From Alcanivoracaceae bacterium (GTDB taxonomy: Bacteria > Pseudomonadota > Gammaproteobacteria > Pseudomonadales > Alcanivoracaceae): a stretch of 64,000 nucleotides of DNA. The notes beneath the pieces were generated by a model. It was given only the letters and a program-made list of their open reading frames with translations. It was not told the DNA's origin and did no database searches. Shown here in pieces: positions 16,114 to 25,020 of the stretch; positions within the stretch are counted from its first letter, which is position 1; each line of letters opens with the position of its first letter. The position numbers and the translations under genes were made by a program. The stretch spans positions 155,708 through 219,707 of the forward strand of contig JARGOL010000003.1 in the NCBI GenBank assembly GCA_029212745.1, given 5' to 3'.

Positions 16114-17202
16114 TCAAATCAGGTCTCGCTGCTCGTAAAGCGCGCGCCACATTGGCGATTCCCGCTCGCCGAGCTCGGTATCAAAGTAGTAGCGCAAACG
16201 ACGGCGATCGTCATCACGGTCTTTCAGCGCCGTGCCGATAATGAAATGCACCAGGTCCCGGGGCTCCACCTTTCCATCATTGAAGTACCAGGCGTGCACG
16301 GACAATGAATGCATCACATTGATGGCTTCGGCGGTGGAGAGCGCCGCGCCGGCAAGGCGATGAGTGCTCTTGCCATCCATGGACTGGCCGGTGCGCAGCT
16401 CGTGGAACAGCGTCACGAGTGCCTGCAAAAGCTCATCCGGCACCGAGAGCTCAATGCCGGACGCGCGGTTCAACAGCGCCACTTCCGATTGCACCACGCT
16501 GATCTCATCCTCCAGGTGCTGGATCGGGCCAATGGTTTCAAAGCTCAGCCGGCGCTTGAGGGCCACACTCATCTGGTTAACGCCCTGATCAGCGCTGTTC
16601 GCCGTGGCCACCACATTGAACCCTTGGCGCGCATACAGACTGGCATCGTTGTCACCCAGCTCCGGTACGGCCACCACCCGCTCGGACAGAATCGACAGCA
16701 AGGTATCCTGGAGCGGTTGCGGACAACGGCTGAGCTCCTCGAAACGGACCAGCTTGCCGTCGCGCATGCCGCGGTAGAGCGGGCCTGGAACCAGTGCATC
16801 GCGGTGGTAGCCCATGGTCGCCAGACGCGACTGGTCCCAGCCATACAGCAGCTGGCCGATCTCGGTGACAGAGCTGCCCTGGATCACCAGGGTCGAATCG
16901 CGGGAGACCGCCGCCGCCAGCAGCTCGGACAACCAGCTCTTGGCCGTGCCCGGGGGGCCCACCATGAAAGAACCGCGCCCGGACAGCAGCGCCACGATGA
17001 TACGTCGCACCACGCCTTCGCGGGCCACGAACTTGCGCGAAATGTCCCGGCTCGCATCGCCGGTTATGAAGGTTTCCACGGCTTTCGGTGACAGCGCCCA
17101 GCCGGGCGGCACCGCACCACTGTCGGCCTCAACCAGCCTGGCCAGCTCATCGGCAAAGCGCTGTTCGGCGGGTAGGCGCTGGATGTCTTTTTGTTCGGTC
17201 AT
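16114..17202 (-). CDS. MoxR-type AAA+ ATPase
   Basis: The 362-residue protein has Walker A GPPGTAKS near 82-89, Walker B-like LVRFEELSRCP, sensor-1-like NVVATANSADQG and an arginine-rich VALKRRLSFE segment, as expected for MoxR ATPases, which act as chaperone-like assembly factors. MoxR genes usually sit beside a von Willebrand factor A gene; none is present here. Its start at 17202 overlaps the stop of the upstream GspE-like fusion by four bases, so the two are translationally coupled, which suggests the pair works together. Hydrophilic throughout; no membrane segment. Confidence 0.85.
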   Translation of the reverse strand: MTEQKDIQRLPAEQRFADELARLVEADSGAVPPGWALSPKAVETFITGDASRDISRKFVAREGVVRRIIVALLSGRGSFMVGPPGTAKSWLSELLAAAVSRDSTLVIQGSSVTEIGQLLYGWDQSRLATMGYHRDALVPGPLYRGMRDGKLVRFEELSRCPQPLQDTLLSILSERVVAVPELGDNDASLYARQGFNVVATANSADQGVNQMSVALKRRLSFETIGPIQHLEDEISVVQSEVALLNRASGIELSVPDELLQALVTLFHELRTGQSMDGKSTHRLAGAALSTAEAINVMHSLSVHAWYFNDGKVEPRDLVHFIIGTALKDRDDDRRRLRYYFDTELGERESPMWRALYEQRDLI

Positions 17203-19463
17203 CGGAAACCCCTCTCACCGCCGCGCCGTTCCGGCGCCAACCGCTCCTGCGGCAGGATGCGGGGCAATTCGGACATCGGGATAATGCCGGCAAGGACCAG
17301 CTCAAGGGCGCTGTCACGCATGGTCACCATGCCGGCGTCCAGCGCCCGCCATCTCAGCTCACCCAGATGCGGCCGGGCACTGATCACATCCCGGTAGTCA
17401 TCATTCACCTGCAGATATTCGGTCACAGCAATGCGTCCGTGCGTGCCACGGCCATTGCATTCATTGCAGCCCGCACCCTCGTAACAGACAAAGCCGGAAG
17501 GCACCTCTTCAGGGAACAGCTCCTTGAGGATGGCCGCCGGCGGCCTGCTGCGTTGGCGGCACTCGGGACAGATGCGGCGCGCCAGCCGCTGCGCCATCAC
17601 CGCACGTAATTCACTGGCAATGGAGTTGGGGTGCAAGCCCAGGTCATACAGGCGCTGGATCGCATCCACGGCATCGTTGCAGTGCAGCGTGGACAACACC
17701 AGGTGGCCGGTCTGCGACGCCCGGGCCGCCTCCAGCGCCGTTTCCGCGTCGCGGATCTCGCCGACCAGGATCACATCCGGGTCCTGGCGAACAAAAGAGC
17801 GCATGGCATCCGCAAAGCCAAAACCGATGCGATTGCGCACGCGCGTCTGCTGGATATTGTCGATGGCATACTCCACCGGGTCTTCCACCGTGATGACCTT
17901 GCGGGCACCGTCATCCGCGAGCTCCTGGAGCCCGGCCGACAGCGTGGTGGATTTGCCTGAACCGGTGGGCCCGACAATCAGGACCAACCCGGCGGGGTTG
18001 TCGAGCAGTCGCCGGTAACGCGCACGCAGGCGCGGCGACAGGCCCAGCTCATCAATGCCCATGGCGCGGCCGCTCTGCGGCAGCAAACGGATCACCGCAT
18101 GCTCGCCATGCAGTGACGGCTGGGTCTGGACGCGCAAGTCATAGGTGGTCTGCCCCACCTTCATGCGCGAGCGTCCACCCTGGGGCAGGCGGTGCTCGGA
18201 AATATCCAGCTCGGCGCGCGTCTTGATCACGTTGATCACACCAATCAGCTCTGCCGGTGTGAGCTTGAGATGCTTGAGATCGTACAGCTCTCCATCGACA
18301 CGCAAACGGATCCGGACGCGGTCAGGATAGCGTTCGAAATGAATGTCGCTGGCGCCTTCGGAGACAGCATCCAGCAGGATCGATTCGTAGATCGCCACCA
18401 GGTAGGGACTGACCTCGTTGTCGAGATCATTGGAAAACGTGTCTTTCTCGCGCTGGGCCACGGGCACCACCAGTCGCCCGCGATTCCTGTCGCCTTTGTC
18501 GAGAATATTGATCGCCGACCAGAGCCGCCGGTAATCCGTCGGCGTGACCAGTATCTTGTCGACGCCCTTGCTTTCGTACAACGCCGACAGTGAATCCGTC
18601 TGGGCATCGGCATCGTCCGTGACCACCTGCAGCCGTCCGTCTTTGACGTACACCGGCAGCAGGCGGTAATGATCAAGGAAGGTGCGCGAAAAGTGCCGGA
18701 ACAGGTTCCTGTCCTGCAGTTCGAACAACTGCTCGGCATCCATGAACGGCACGCCGGTGCGCTTGGCCAGGGCGCGATACACGGCCTTGTTGTCCGGCCC
18801 CAGGTGGCGCTGGATCACGGACAGCACCGGCTTGTTCAGCTTGCGCGCTTCCTCACGGGCGCTGGCGAGTGCCTGCTCATCAATAAGGCCCATGTCGATC
18901 AGCATGGCACTGGCATCAATACTGAAATCCACCAGCCCCAGCCAGTGCCTGTCGATCTCGCCCTTGTCACCAAAGCGGCAGGCGATAAGGGCGTTCAGCT
19001 GGCCCTGGGCATCGTCCAGGCAGAACAGTTCGCCGTCGTTGCCCAACTGCTCCAGCAACGTTTCAAGACGCTCCAGCAGACATACCGCCAGCACACGGTC
19101 ATAGGGCGCGCCCGGCGGATAACCGGCTTCGCCCTCACCGACATGGATATCCACGGTGCGGATATCCAGACTGGCCAGATTGCTACGCGCAATCCCGGCA
19201 ATATCAGGGTCACGCTCGAGCACATCCAGATGATCCAGCTGGCGGGACAGGATGGCGGCCAGATAGCCAGAGCCTGCCCCTACCAGCAGCACGCGCTCCT
19301 GACGATGCAGCGGTGGCATCAGTGCCAGCAGTGAGCGCACCGCCTTGCGCGAGGGAATGCTGTGGCCGGACAACATGCCTTCCAGATCTGGCGAGGCGAT
19401 GAAGGCACCACGGGGCACGCCGTCAATCACGGCGGACAAGGACGCGTTTGGTATGTCTGTCAT
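17199..19463 (-). CDS. Fusion of isoaspartate-methyltransferase-like domain to GspE/PilB-type secretion ATPase
   Basis: The 754-residue protein starts at ATG 19463 (MTDIPNASL). Residues about 1-170 resemble protein-L-isoaspartate methyltransferase, with a SAM-binding VLLVGAGSGYLAAILSRQ and ERDPDIAGIARSNL. Residues about 180-320 match the N-terminal (MshEN/T2SSE-N) region of secretion ATPases. The ATPase follows: Walker A GPTGSGKSTT near 501, Asp box, Walker B VILVGEIRDAETA, His box GHLVLSTLHCNDA, and a tetracysteine zinc motif (CPECRQ and CNECNGRG). GspE enzymes drive type II secretion or pilus assembly. No other secretion genes are nearby. MoxR follows with an ATGA overlap. Confidence 0.88.
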   Translation of the reverse strand: MTDIPNASLSAVIDGVPRGAFIASPDLEGMLSGHSIPSRKAVRSLLALMPPLHRQERVLLVGAGSGYLAAILSRQLDHLDVLERDPDIAGIARSNLASLDIRTVDIHVGEGEAGYPPGAPYDRVLAVCLLERLETLLEQLGNDGELFCLDDAQGQLNALIACRFGDKGEIDRHWLGLVDFSIDASAMLIDMGLIDEQALASAREEARKLNKPVLSVIQRHLGPDNKAVYRALAKRTGVPFMDAEQLFELQDRNLFRHFSRTFLDHYRLLPVYVKDGRLQVVTDDADAQTDSLSALYESKGVDKILVTPTDYRRLWSAINILDKGDRNRGRLVVPVAQREKDTFSNDLDNEVSPYLVAIYESILLDAVSEGASDIHFERYPDRVRIRLRVDGELYDLKHLKLTPAELIGVINVIKTRAELDISEHRLPQGGRSRMKVGQTTYDLRVQTQPSLHGEHAVIRLLPQSGRAMGIDELGLSPRLRARYRRLLDNPAGLVLIVGPTGSGKSTTLSAGLQELADDGARKVITVEDPVEYAIDNIQQTRVRNRIGFGFADAMRSFVRQDPDVILVGEIRDAETALEAARASQTGHLVLSTLHCNDAVDAIQRLYDLGLHPNSIASELRAVMAQRLARRICPECRQRSRPPAAILKELFPEEVPSGFVCYEGAGCNECNGRGTHGRIAVTEYLQVNDDYRDVISARPHLGELRWRALDAGMVTMRDSALELVLAGIIPMSELPRILPQERLAPERRGGERGFR

Positions 19464-19542
19464 GCGACTGCAGCACTCTCCTGGCAGACCCGGGTGCCGG
19501 CCCTGGAAACGAGTGGCGCGGCGCTCCCTTTCATTCACCCAC

Positions 19543-19570
19543 AAAAAAGCCGGCTGTGGAAGCCGGCTTT
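19543..19570 (-). terminator. Rho-independent terminator after the cytochrome c5 gene
   Basis: A 10-base G+C-rich stem (about 19546-19555 with 19561-19570) and a short loop are followed on the minus strand by a U-run (A-run at 19543-19548). It lies 26 bases after the stop of the cytochrome gene and before the GspE-like gene, separating the two transcripts. The stem also has T residues on its plus-strand side, so it may work weakly both ways. Confidence 0.85.
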
Positions 19571-19595
19571 CAAGTAGCGTTGACGCCAATCAAGG

Positions 19596-20042
19596 TTACT
19601 TGCTTTCAGCCACCATGTACTCGACCGCGGCCTTGATCTCGTCACGGGAGCAGTCCATGCACAGGCCCATGGCCGGCATGGCGTTGAAGCCATCCACCGC
19701 GTGCGTCACCAGCGTGCTCATGCCCTTGCCGATACGCGGCGCCCAGTCGCCCGCATTGCCAACCACCGGGGCACCTGCAGCGCCGGACGCATGACACCCC
19801 GCACAGGCACTGTTGTAGACATCGGAACCGGAACGCGGACCGGAAGCCACCTGCTCGGCCGCAGCCGCGGACCCGCACTCTTCACCTTCCACGCACACGG
19901 CGCCAACCGGTGCGATGCGCTCTTCCAGGGCGCGCTCGCTGAATACGGAATTCTGCCCGAACGGGTGCTCAAGGGTGCCCGCAATGGCGCCAGCGGAGGC
20001 CAGCAGGGCGATGACGGCAAACGTCTTCATGGTCAGCTTCAC
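19596..20042 (-). CDS. Cytochrome c5-family monoheme protein, exported
   Basis: The 148-residue product is a periplasmic electron carrier. A GTG start at 20042 (KLTMKTFAVIALLASAGAIAG) is favoured because GAGAGGA lies seven bases upstream; the internal ATG at 20030 has no comparable site. A signal peptide of about 20 residues is followed by IAPVGAVCVEGEECG, a segment that precedes the heme domain in c5-type cytochromes, then the heme site CAGCH. The C-terminal pair LCMDCSRDE is the extra disulfide typical of cytochrome c5. MPAMGLC provides the distal methionine. A TATAAT -10 element precedes it and a terminator follows, so it is likely monocistronic. Confidence 0.88.
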   Translation of the reverse strand: MKLTMKTFAVIALLASAGAIAGTLEHPFGQNSVFSERALEERIAPVGAVCVEGEECGSAAAAEQVASGPRSGSDVYNSACAGCHASGAAGAPVVGNAGDWAPRIGKGMSTLVTHAVDGFNAMPAMGLCMDCSRDEIKAAVEYMVAESK

Positions 20043-20063
20043 GGTAAAATCCTCTCTTGCTGT

Positions 20064-20096
20064 CGCGGCCCCAGGCCGCGTTTGGCGCGCATTATA
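20064..20096 (-). promoter_or_regulatory. Promoter and 5' hairpin of the cytochrome c5 gene
   Basis: Read on the minus strand, a perfect TATAAT -10 lies at 20096-20091; no strong -35 is seen 16-18 bases upstream. A seven-base stem with a three-base loop (20064-20070 with 20074-20080) falls in the transcribed leader, some 22 bases before the GTG start. The hairpin might stabilise the message or simply be a short palindrome. Confidence 0.5.
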
Positions 20097-20137
20097 CGCA
20101 CCTGCCACAGGAAATTCACTGCCCGATTTCGACCGGG

Positions 20138-22747
20138 TCAACTGACTGTATCCAACTCTATGCGGGGTAACAGCAAGGTGAAGCTGCTGCCCTCGCCCGG
20201 CTCGCTCTGGACGCGGATATCGCCGCCATGGCGCTCGGCCACCACGCGCACAAAACGCAGCCCGAGGCCGGCGCCCCGGCTGCCACCGCTGTTGCTGGCG
20301 CGGGAGAAGCGTTCGAACAGGTGGTCCATGTATTCCGGCGGAATACCGATGCCCCGGTCACGGACCTCGCACATCACCTGCTCACCCACTGTGCGCAGGG
20401 TGACGCTGACCGAGCCCCCCGGGTGGCTGTACTTGATGGCATTGGTCAACAGGTTGACCACCAGCCGCTGTAACAGCTCGTGGTTACCGCTCACCCAGAC
20501 ATCGTCGTCGTGGTTGTAGTCGAAACGCACCACAATGCCCCGCGACTGGGCCTGGGCGCCGACGTCATCCAGCGCACTCTCCAGTACCGGCAGCATGTCC
20601 AGTGGCTGCATCTCCACGGTCTCCAGGGATTCCACCCGGGCCAGCTGCAGAAACTGCTCGGCGATATTCAGGTTGCGCCGGGCGTGATGGTCAATGGCGT
20701 CAAGGAACTCACCCAATCCTGCCCCCTGCTCGCTGTTGCGCATCTTCTCGGCCAACGCCAGCAGCGAGATCATCGGCGAGCGCAGGTCATGGGAGAGGAA
20801 ATCGAGTAGCTCCGAGCGCTCACGCATGGCCTGCTTGACCTCGGAAATATCCTTGAGCGTCATGATCAGCACCCGCCCCGGGCGGCTGCCAGCATCCACC
20901 CGGATCAGCTCCAGGTACAGCTCGGCCCCCTCACGGGTATGGCACTCGAACTGGACATTCTCACCGCCCATGGTGGCCGCCACGAGCTGAGCCCAGTCAT
21001 CATGATCGCGGGGCAACACCAGCTCGCGGGCCAGATCGAGAAAATGGATATTACCCAGCTGGTCCGGCGCCAGACCCAGCCAGGAAAGCGCCCGCTGGTT
21101 GGCAAACAGCACCTCGCCACAGGCATCGCAGATGGCCACACCATCCTGCATCTGCGCCAGCGATGCATTGAAGAAACGCGTCAGGGCCTGCTGGCGCACC
21201 TCCTCCTCGCTGACCCGTTCAATGTAATTTTCCACCATCTCGTAGGGCGCACCGCCCGGGCCGGGGCCGACGCTGGCGCGGGCCGTCATTGCCCGTACCC
21301 AGGCCTCCAGGCCGGCATCCGGCTCCTCATCGCACCACAACAGGCTCAGCTCCACCTGCTGCCGACCACGGACCAGCGGGTAATGACGCGCCCGGCGCGA
21401 CTGCCAGGCCGACTCCGCCACCGGCTCACCGCCCAGCTGTTCGCGCTGCTCGCCGACGAAATCAAGGCGCCAGGCCTGCACCGGCAGGGCCTGCTCGATC
21501 AGGCGAATCATCGGCGCCAGCGGCACCGGATCACTGAGGCGGCGATTCAGCTCGCTGTATTCGGACAGGCGACCCAGGGCCGCCTTGAGGTAGTCCAGGG
21601 TGTATTCCAGCCGCCGCCACGTCCACAGCGGATAGGCCAGTGCCGTGGCCACCAATACCGGCCCCAGGGGCAGCCACAGTTCGGCCAGCCGGAGCAACAG
21701 ATACCCCGTCAGGACAATGCCGGCGAGCAGGCCAAGCACCAGCGGTACCGCCCAGCGCGGCGCCATGAATGGCAGCAGCAGGGGTGCCAGCAGCGCCAGC
21801 AACAGGCTTGCCAGCACCACCACCGGCTTGGACAAGGGGGTGATCAGGCGATCCTGGCGAATGGCATCGATGATATTGGCATTCAGCTCCACCCCCGGCA
21901 TCAGCACGCCGTCGTCGGACATGGGCGTGGGCAACAGGTCACCGAGGCCGGCGGCCGTGGCGCCCACCAGCACCAGCTGGCCATTGAGCAACTGCGGGGG
22001 CACGCGGCCATTGATGACATCCGCTGCCGACAGGGTCGGATAACTGCCGGCCTGGCCGGCGAACGGGATCAGGCGCGGGTATTCCCGGATATTGGCGAAG
22101 CTGCCCCGACGTGGCGGCTCCATGCGGGTATAGGCCGCCATGGAGCCAGGCTGCAGATGCTCAAGCATGGCCACGGATATGTGCGGCCACCAGGCCTGGC
22201 TGATACCGCTGCGCAGATAGACGCGGCGCACGACACCATCACTGTCCAGTTCCAGGTCGACATGGCCGAGGGCGGCAGCGGCTTCGGCAAATTCGCGGTA
22301 CGGCAACACCTCTACCAGCTGGCCGCCGGAGCGCAACTGCTCCACATGCACGGGCAGGTAGACATTGCCGTGGCGACGCATGGACTGCGCCAGCGCCCGG
22401 TCACTTTCCGGGCGCAGCAAGTCCGGCTCGGCCAGCAACAGGTCCAGGAATACCGCCCGGGCGCCATACTGATGCAACCGGTCGATCAACTCGGCATGCA
22501 GGGCCCGGTTCCACGGCCAGCGGCCGAGCTCGCGCAGGCTGTACTCATCAATGGCGACAATGATGATGTCGGTTTCCTGCGGCGCCGGCAGGGTATTGAG
22601 CATACGGTCGTAAATGACCCGGGACAGAAAGGCAGGACTGGCGCTGAGGACCAGCACCAGCGTCAGCACCATGACCGCCAGGGTCACCAGCAAGTGCTCG
22701 AGATGAAAACGGCGCTGATGTTGTGAAAGACCGGCCACCCTGGACAT
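20138..22747 (-). CDS. CHASE2-domain hybrid-free sensor histidine kinase
   Basis: The 869-residue kinase has an N-terminal membrane helix (about 20-38), an extracytoplasmic CHASE2 domain (about 40-310, with RVIYDRMLN, IDEYSLRELGRWPW and LVLVGATAAGLGD), three C-terminal membrane helices (about 320-395), a PAS-like segment (VAICDACGEVLFANQRAL near 530), a HisKA site with His in LDFLSHDLRSPM (about 652), and a HATPase (NLLTNAIKYSHPG, RDRGIGIPPEY, GAGLGLRFV). It lies downstream of, and on the same strand as, a LysM-FecR gene and an OmpR-type regulator, which would be its periplasmic partner and response regulator. The gap to the FecR gene is 90 bases. The signal sensed is unknown. Confidence 0.9.
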   Translation of the reverse strand: MSRVAGLSQHQRRFHLEHLLVTLAVMVLTLVLVLSASPAFLSRVIYDRMLNTLPAPQETDIIIVAIDEYSLRELGRWPWNRALHAELIDRLHQYGARAVFLDLLLAEPDLLRPESDRALAQSMRRHGNVYLPVHVEQLRSGGQLVEVLPYREFAEAAAALGHVDLELDSDGVVRRVYLRSGISQAWWPHISVAMLEHLQPGSMAAYTRMEPPRRGSFANIREYPRLIPFAGQAGSYPTLSAADVINGRVPPQLLNGQLVLVGATAAGLGDLLPTPMSDDGVLMPGVELNANIIDAIRQDRLITPLSKPVVVLASLLLALLAPLLLPFMAPRWAVPLVLGLLAGIVLTGYLLLRLAELWLPLGPVLVATALAYPLWTWRRLEYTLDYLKAALGRLSEYSELNRRLSDPVPLAPMIRLIEQALPVQAWRLDFVGEQREQLGGEPVAESAWQSRRARHYPLVRGRQQVELSLLWCDEEPDAGLEAWVRAMTARASVGPGPGGAPYEMVENYIERVSEEEVRQQALTRFFNASLAQMQDGVAICDACGEVLFANQRALSWLGLAPDQLGNIHFLDLARELVLPRDHDDWAQLVAATMGGENVQFECHTREGAELYLELIRVDAGSRPGRVLIMTLKDISEVKQAMRERSELLDFLSHDLRSPMISLLALAEKMRNSEQGAGLGEFLDAIDHHARRNLNIAEQFLQLARVESLETVEMQPLDMLPVLESALDDVGAQAQSRGIVVRFDYNHDDDVWVSGNHELLQRLVVNLLTNAIKYSHPGGSVSVTLRTVGEQVMCEVRDRGIGIPPEYMDHLFERFSRASNSGGSRGAGLGLRFVRVVAERHGGDIRVQSEPGEGSSFTLLLPRIELDTVS

Positions 22748-22837
22748 GCTCCCGCGTTGCGTGCGGCAGCCCCGGGGCTGCCACGTTCCCTGTGTATTCA
22801 GGTTATGGCATATCGGCGGCGGCGCTGCCAGCGGTCC

Positions 22838-23926
22838 TCAGAGTGACAGGAGAATGGCCGCACCGATGACGAACAGGATCTCATCCATCCAGCCATCCTG
22901 CTCGGGCGCCGGCGGTGCCTCGGTGACCTGAAGCGTCTGGCGACTTTCCTTGCCACGCAGGCCCTGCTCATCCTCGGCCCGCGCCACCAGCAGGTAGTCA
23001 CCCGGGGGCACGGTTGCCTGCCAGTCACGGCCAGTGACCGACCAGCTGCCCACCGGTTCTGCCATATCGGCGCCGGTGAACAACGCCAGCCGATAGCGGC
23101 GGGCTCCTTCCACGGCGGGCCAGGATGCGCGTGCGGCCCCATCACCGGCCACCGACAGGCGTGGCGGCTCAAGCATGTCTCGCGGCGGCAAAGGCGCCTC
23201 GCCTGGCCGCGCCAGGGTTGCCTGGCCAGCGCCAACGCTCTGCTCCACCCCCTCGCTGGATACCGCCACCTCACCCGCAACCACCTCGTTGCGCATGACC
23301 TGGTCAGCATCCACGGAAACGTCAAATTCGGTGCCACGCACCGCCGCCATGGCAGATGGCGTGACAATCATGAAGCGGGTGTCACCACGGCGACGCGGAC
23401 GCACCCAGGTGCGCAGGTCACCGCGTTCCAGGCGCAAACTGGTATCCACCATGCCGGACTCACGGAACTGGCTGTAGCGGTCGAACACCACCAGACTGGA
23501 TGGCCGGATCAGCAGCCAGCTGCCGTCGGCGAATTCGATACGTGCGTAGCCTTGCTCGCCAGTTTCCAGGGCGTCGCCAAACTGGATTTCGCTACCCACA
23601 CGGCCCGGCTCCGGCGTGCCGCCGTCCTTGCGGTAGACCGTGAGCTGGCCACTGGCCACCAGAATACGGGCCGGGGTCGGCTGCAGGCGCAACCACTCAG
23701 CAGGAATTCTCAGGCGGGTGCCGGGCTGTATCGCCCGGGGAGAGGCAATGCCGTTGCGCTGGGCCAGCTCTTTCCAGCACAGGTTGGGGTCGCGGGCGAA
23801 CTGCTCGCACACTTTCCACAGGGAATCCCCGGGGCGGAAGGTGTATTCCATGTCTTCGGCCTGTGCGTGCGCTGCCGGCAAGGCCAGCATCATCAGGCAG
23901 AACAGTCTCAGGACAGCAGCTTTCAT
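22838..23926 (-). CDS. Exported LysM-FecR domain protein
   Basis: The 362-residue product starts at ATG 23926 (MKAAVLRLFCLM) with AGGGA upstream and has a signal peptide ending near AHAQA. A LysM domain follows (YTFRPGDSLWKVCEQF to PGTRLRIP, about 28-78), which should bind peptidoglycan. A FecR domain comes next (about 110-235: QFGDALETGEQGYARIEFADGS, VDTSLRLERGDLRTWVRP, IVTPSAMAAVRGTEFDVSV), then an Ig-like domain and a C-terminal hydrophobic segment (ILFVIGAAILLSL) that may anchor it. It is not a TonB-linked FecR: there is no sigma factor or receptor gene nearby. It lies between an OmpR regulator and a CHASE2 kinase, all on one strand. Confidence 0.88.
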   Translation of the reverse strand: MKAAVLRLFCLMMLALPAAHAQAEDMEYTFRPGDSLWKVCEQFARDPNLCWKELAQRNGIASPRAIQPGTRLRIPAEWLRLQPTPARILVASGQLTVYRKDGGTPEPGRVGSEIQFGDALETGEQGYARIEFADGSWLLIRPSSLVVFDRYSQFRESGMVDTSLRLERGDLRTWVRPRRRGDTRFMIVTPSAMAAVRGTEFDVSVDADQVMRNEVVAGEVAVSSEGVEQSVGAGQATLARPGEAPLPPRDMLEPPRLSVAGDGAARASWPAVEGARRYRLALFTGADMAEPVGSWSVTGRDWQATVPPGDYLLVARAEDEQGLRGKESRQTLQVTEAPPAPEQDGWMDEILFVIGAAILLSL

Positions 23927-23951
23927 GGCAGTCACATCCCTGTTGCCGCCT

Positions 23952-24650
23952 TCAGGCGTCGGCGGCATCTACGCGTTCAAGACGGTAACCGTGCTGGTAC
24001 ACCGTCTTGATACGATACCCCCGTTCGGGCCGGATTTGCAGACTGCGGCGAATGCGGCTGATATGCACATCCACGGTGCGTGACTCGATGGCCCCCATGA
24101 TGCCCCAGACCTTCTCCAGCAGGTGGGCCCGGGAGAGCAGCTTGCCCGCGTTCTGGAACAGGTAGCTGGCAAGCTCGTAGTCCTTGTCGGTGAGCTTCAC
24201 CGGCTCCCCGTCCAGGGATATCCGGCGCGCCTCCCGGTTCACCGACCAGGGACCCAGCTCGAAGACGCCGTTGTCGCTGTCGTCGACCACACCGCTGCGC
24301 CGGCCGAGGGCGTTGATGCGTGCCAGCAGTTCCGCCTTCTTGGGCGGCTTCACCATGTAGTCATCAGCGCCGTTGCTGAGGGCACCGACGATGGAGCTTT
24401 CATCATCACGCTGGGTGGTGAAGATCACCGGCACCCGGTTGCCACTGGCACGCAGCTCCTCGAGCACGGCAATCCCGGACATGCCCGGCACCTCCCAGTC
24501 CAGCACCAGCAGGTCAAAGGTGTCCCGACGCAGCAACCCCATGAAATCCCGCCCACTGTCGCAGTGGGTACAACTGTGTCCGGCCTCTTCCAGCCATTCC
24601 CTGACCAGTCCCGCCTGGTCAGCGTCGTCTTCCAGATAGGCAATACGCAC
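23952..24650 (-). CDS. OmpR/PhoB-family response regulator
   Basis: The 232-residue protein has a receiver domain (1-115) with acidic LEDDADQ, phosphoacceptor Asp51 in LLVLDWEVPGMSG and the lysine in MVKPPKK, then a winged-helix DNA-binding domain ending SRTVDVHISRIRRSLQIRPERGYRIKTVYQHGYRL. It starts at GTG 24650 with AGGAG eight bases upstream. It is the first gene of the FecR-CHASE2 kinase transcript, and its stop is 25 bases before the FecR start. It is probably phosphorylated by the CHASE2 kinase. Confidence 0.92.
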   Translation of the reverse strand: MRIAYLEDDADQAGLVREWLEEAGHSCTHCDSGRDFMGLLRRDTFDLLVLDWEVPGMSGIAVLEELRASGNRVPVIFTTQRDDESSIVGALSNGADDYMVKPPKKAELLARINALGRRSGVVDDSDNGVFELGPWSVNREARRISLDGEPVKLTDKDYELASYLFQNAGKLLSRAHLLEKVWGIMGAIESRTVDVHISRIRRSLQIRPERGYRIKTVYQHGYRLERVDAADA

Positions 24651-24839
24651 GCATCAAACTCCTGTGCTGATTACTGGACAGGGTAATCACCCCGCATCCC
24701 TGTGGGCTGAAAAGATTGTAAAACAGGCAGGCTGCCAAGGTCTCCCCACCCACGCAACGCGCTGGACGGCAGCAACCATGAGCCGGTATCATCCGCCTTC
24801 CGCAACGCTGGCCAGACGCCACGTCCTGCGGGCCTTCAG
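24651..24839. other. Upstream region of the OmpR-type regulator; no gene seen
   Basis: This stretch contains the upstream region of the regulator gene and runs to the start of the first duplicated unit at about 24840. I see no coding region with a plausible start and codon pattern, and no clear promoter hexamers. Together with the duplicated units and the tRNA it makes 744 bases (24651-25394) without a protein gene. Confidence 0.5.
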
Positions 24840-24943
24840 GCGAAGCCGAGGGGAGCGTTGGCAGCACAGCGTGCTGCTCAAGGGTCAATCCAGTGACCAA
24901 CGCTCGAACAATGTGGAAAGTTTTGCGCCCGTAGCTCAGCTGG
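24840..24943 (+). repeat. First copy of a direct repeat that includes a tRNA-Arg 5' fragment
   Basis: This segment matches 25021-25124 at a fixed offset of 181 bases with only a few mismatches (for example AGC versus AAC in the hairpin loop, AAG versus ATG after it). It includes a seven-base hairpin (GCAGCAC with GTGCTGC), the tRNA upstream region, and the first 19 bases of the tRNA. It ends precisely where the tRNA sequence breaks off. Confidence 0.8.
24925..24943 (+). pseudogene. Truncated tRNA-Arg relic (first 19 bases only)
   Basis: Positions 24925-24943 are identical to the first 19 bases of the intact tRNA-Arg at 25106 (acceptor 5' strand and start of the D arm), and then diverge completely into hairpin-rich sequence. 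The anticodon, T arm and acceptor 3' strand are missing, so it cannot make a tRNA. Confidence 0.85.
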
Positions 24944-24956
24944 GCGCAGCCGGAAA

Positions 24957-25020
24957 TGCCAAAGCACCGCTTTGGCCCGGCGGAGCGCCCGCGCGATACC
25001 GCGCGCGGGCCGGACCCGAG
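24957..25020. repeat. Short palindromes between the tRNA relic and the intact tRNA
   Basis: Two hairpins fill this spacer: an eight-base stem with an ACC loop at 24957-24975 (GCCAAAGC with GCTTTGGC) and an eight-base all-G+C stem with an ATAC loop (CCCGCGCG with CGCGCGGG) about 20 bases later. They resemble small extragenic palindromes. An ACC-loop palindrome of the same form occurs after the tRNA at about 25257. Confidence 0.6.

Noticed and set aside
20939..22726. 595-codon open frame on the plus strand opposite the CHASE2 kinase
   Set aside because: It is exactly antisense to a well-motifed kinase, is rich in Gln, His and Arg as expected for the complement of GC-rich codons, and has no recognisable domain.
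24925..24943. A second tRNA-Arg gene
   Set aside because: Only 19 bases match; the anticodon, T arm and acceptor 3' strand are absent.
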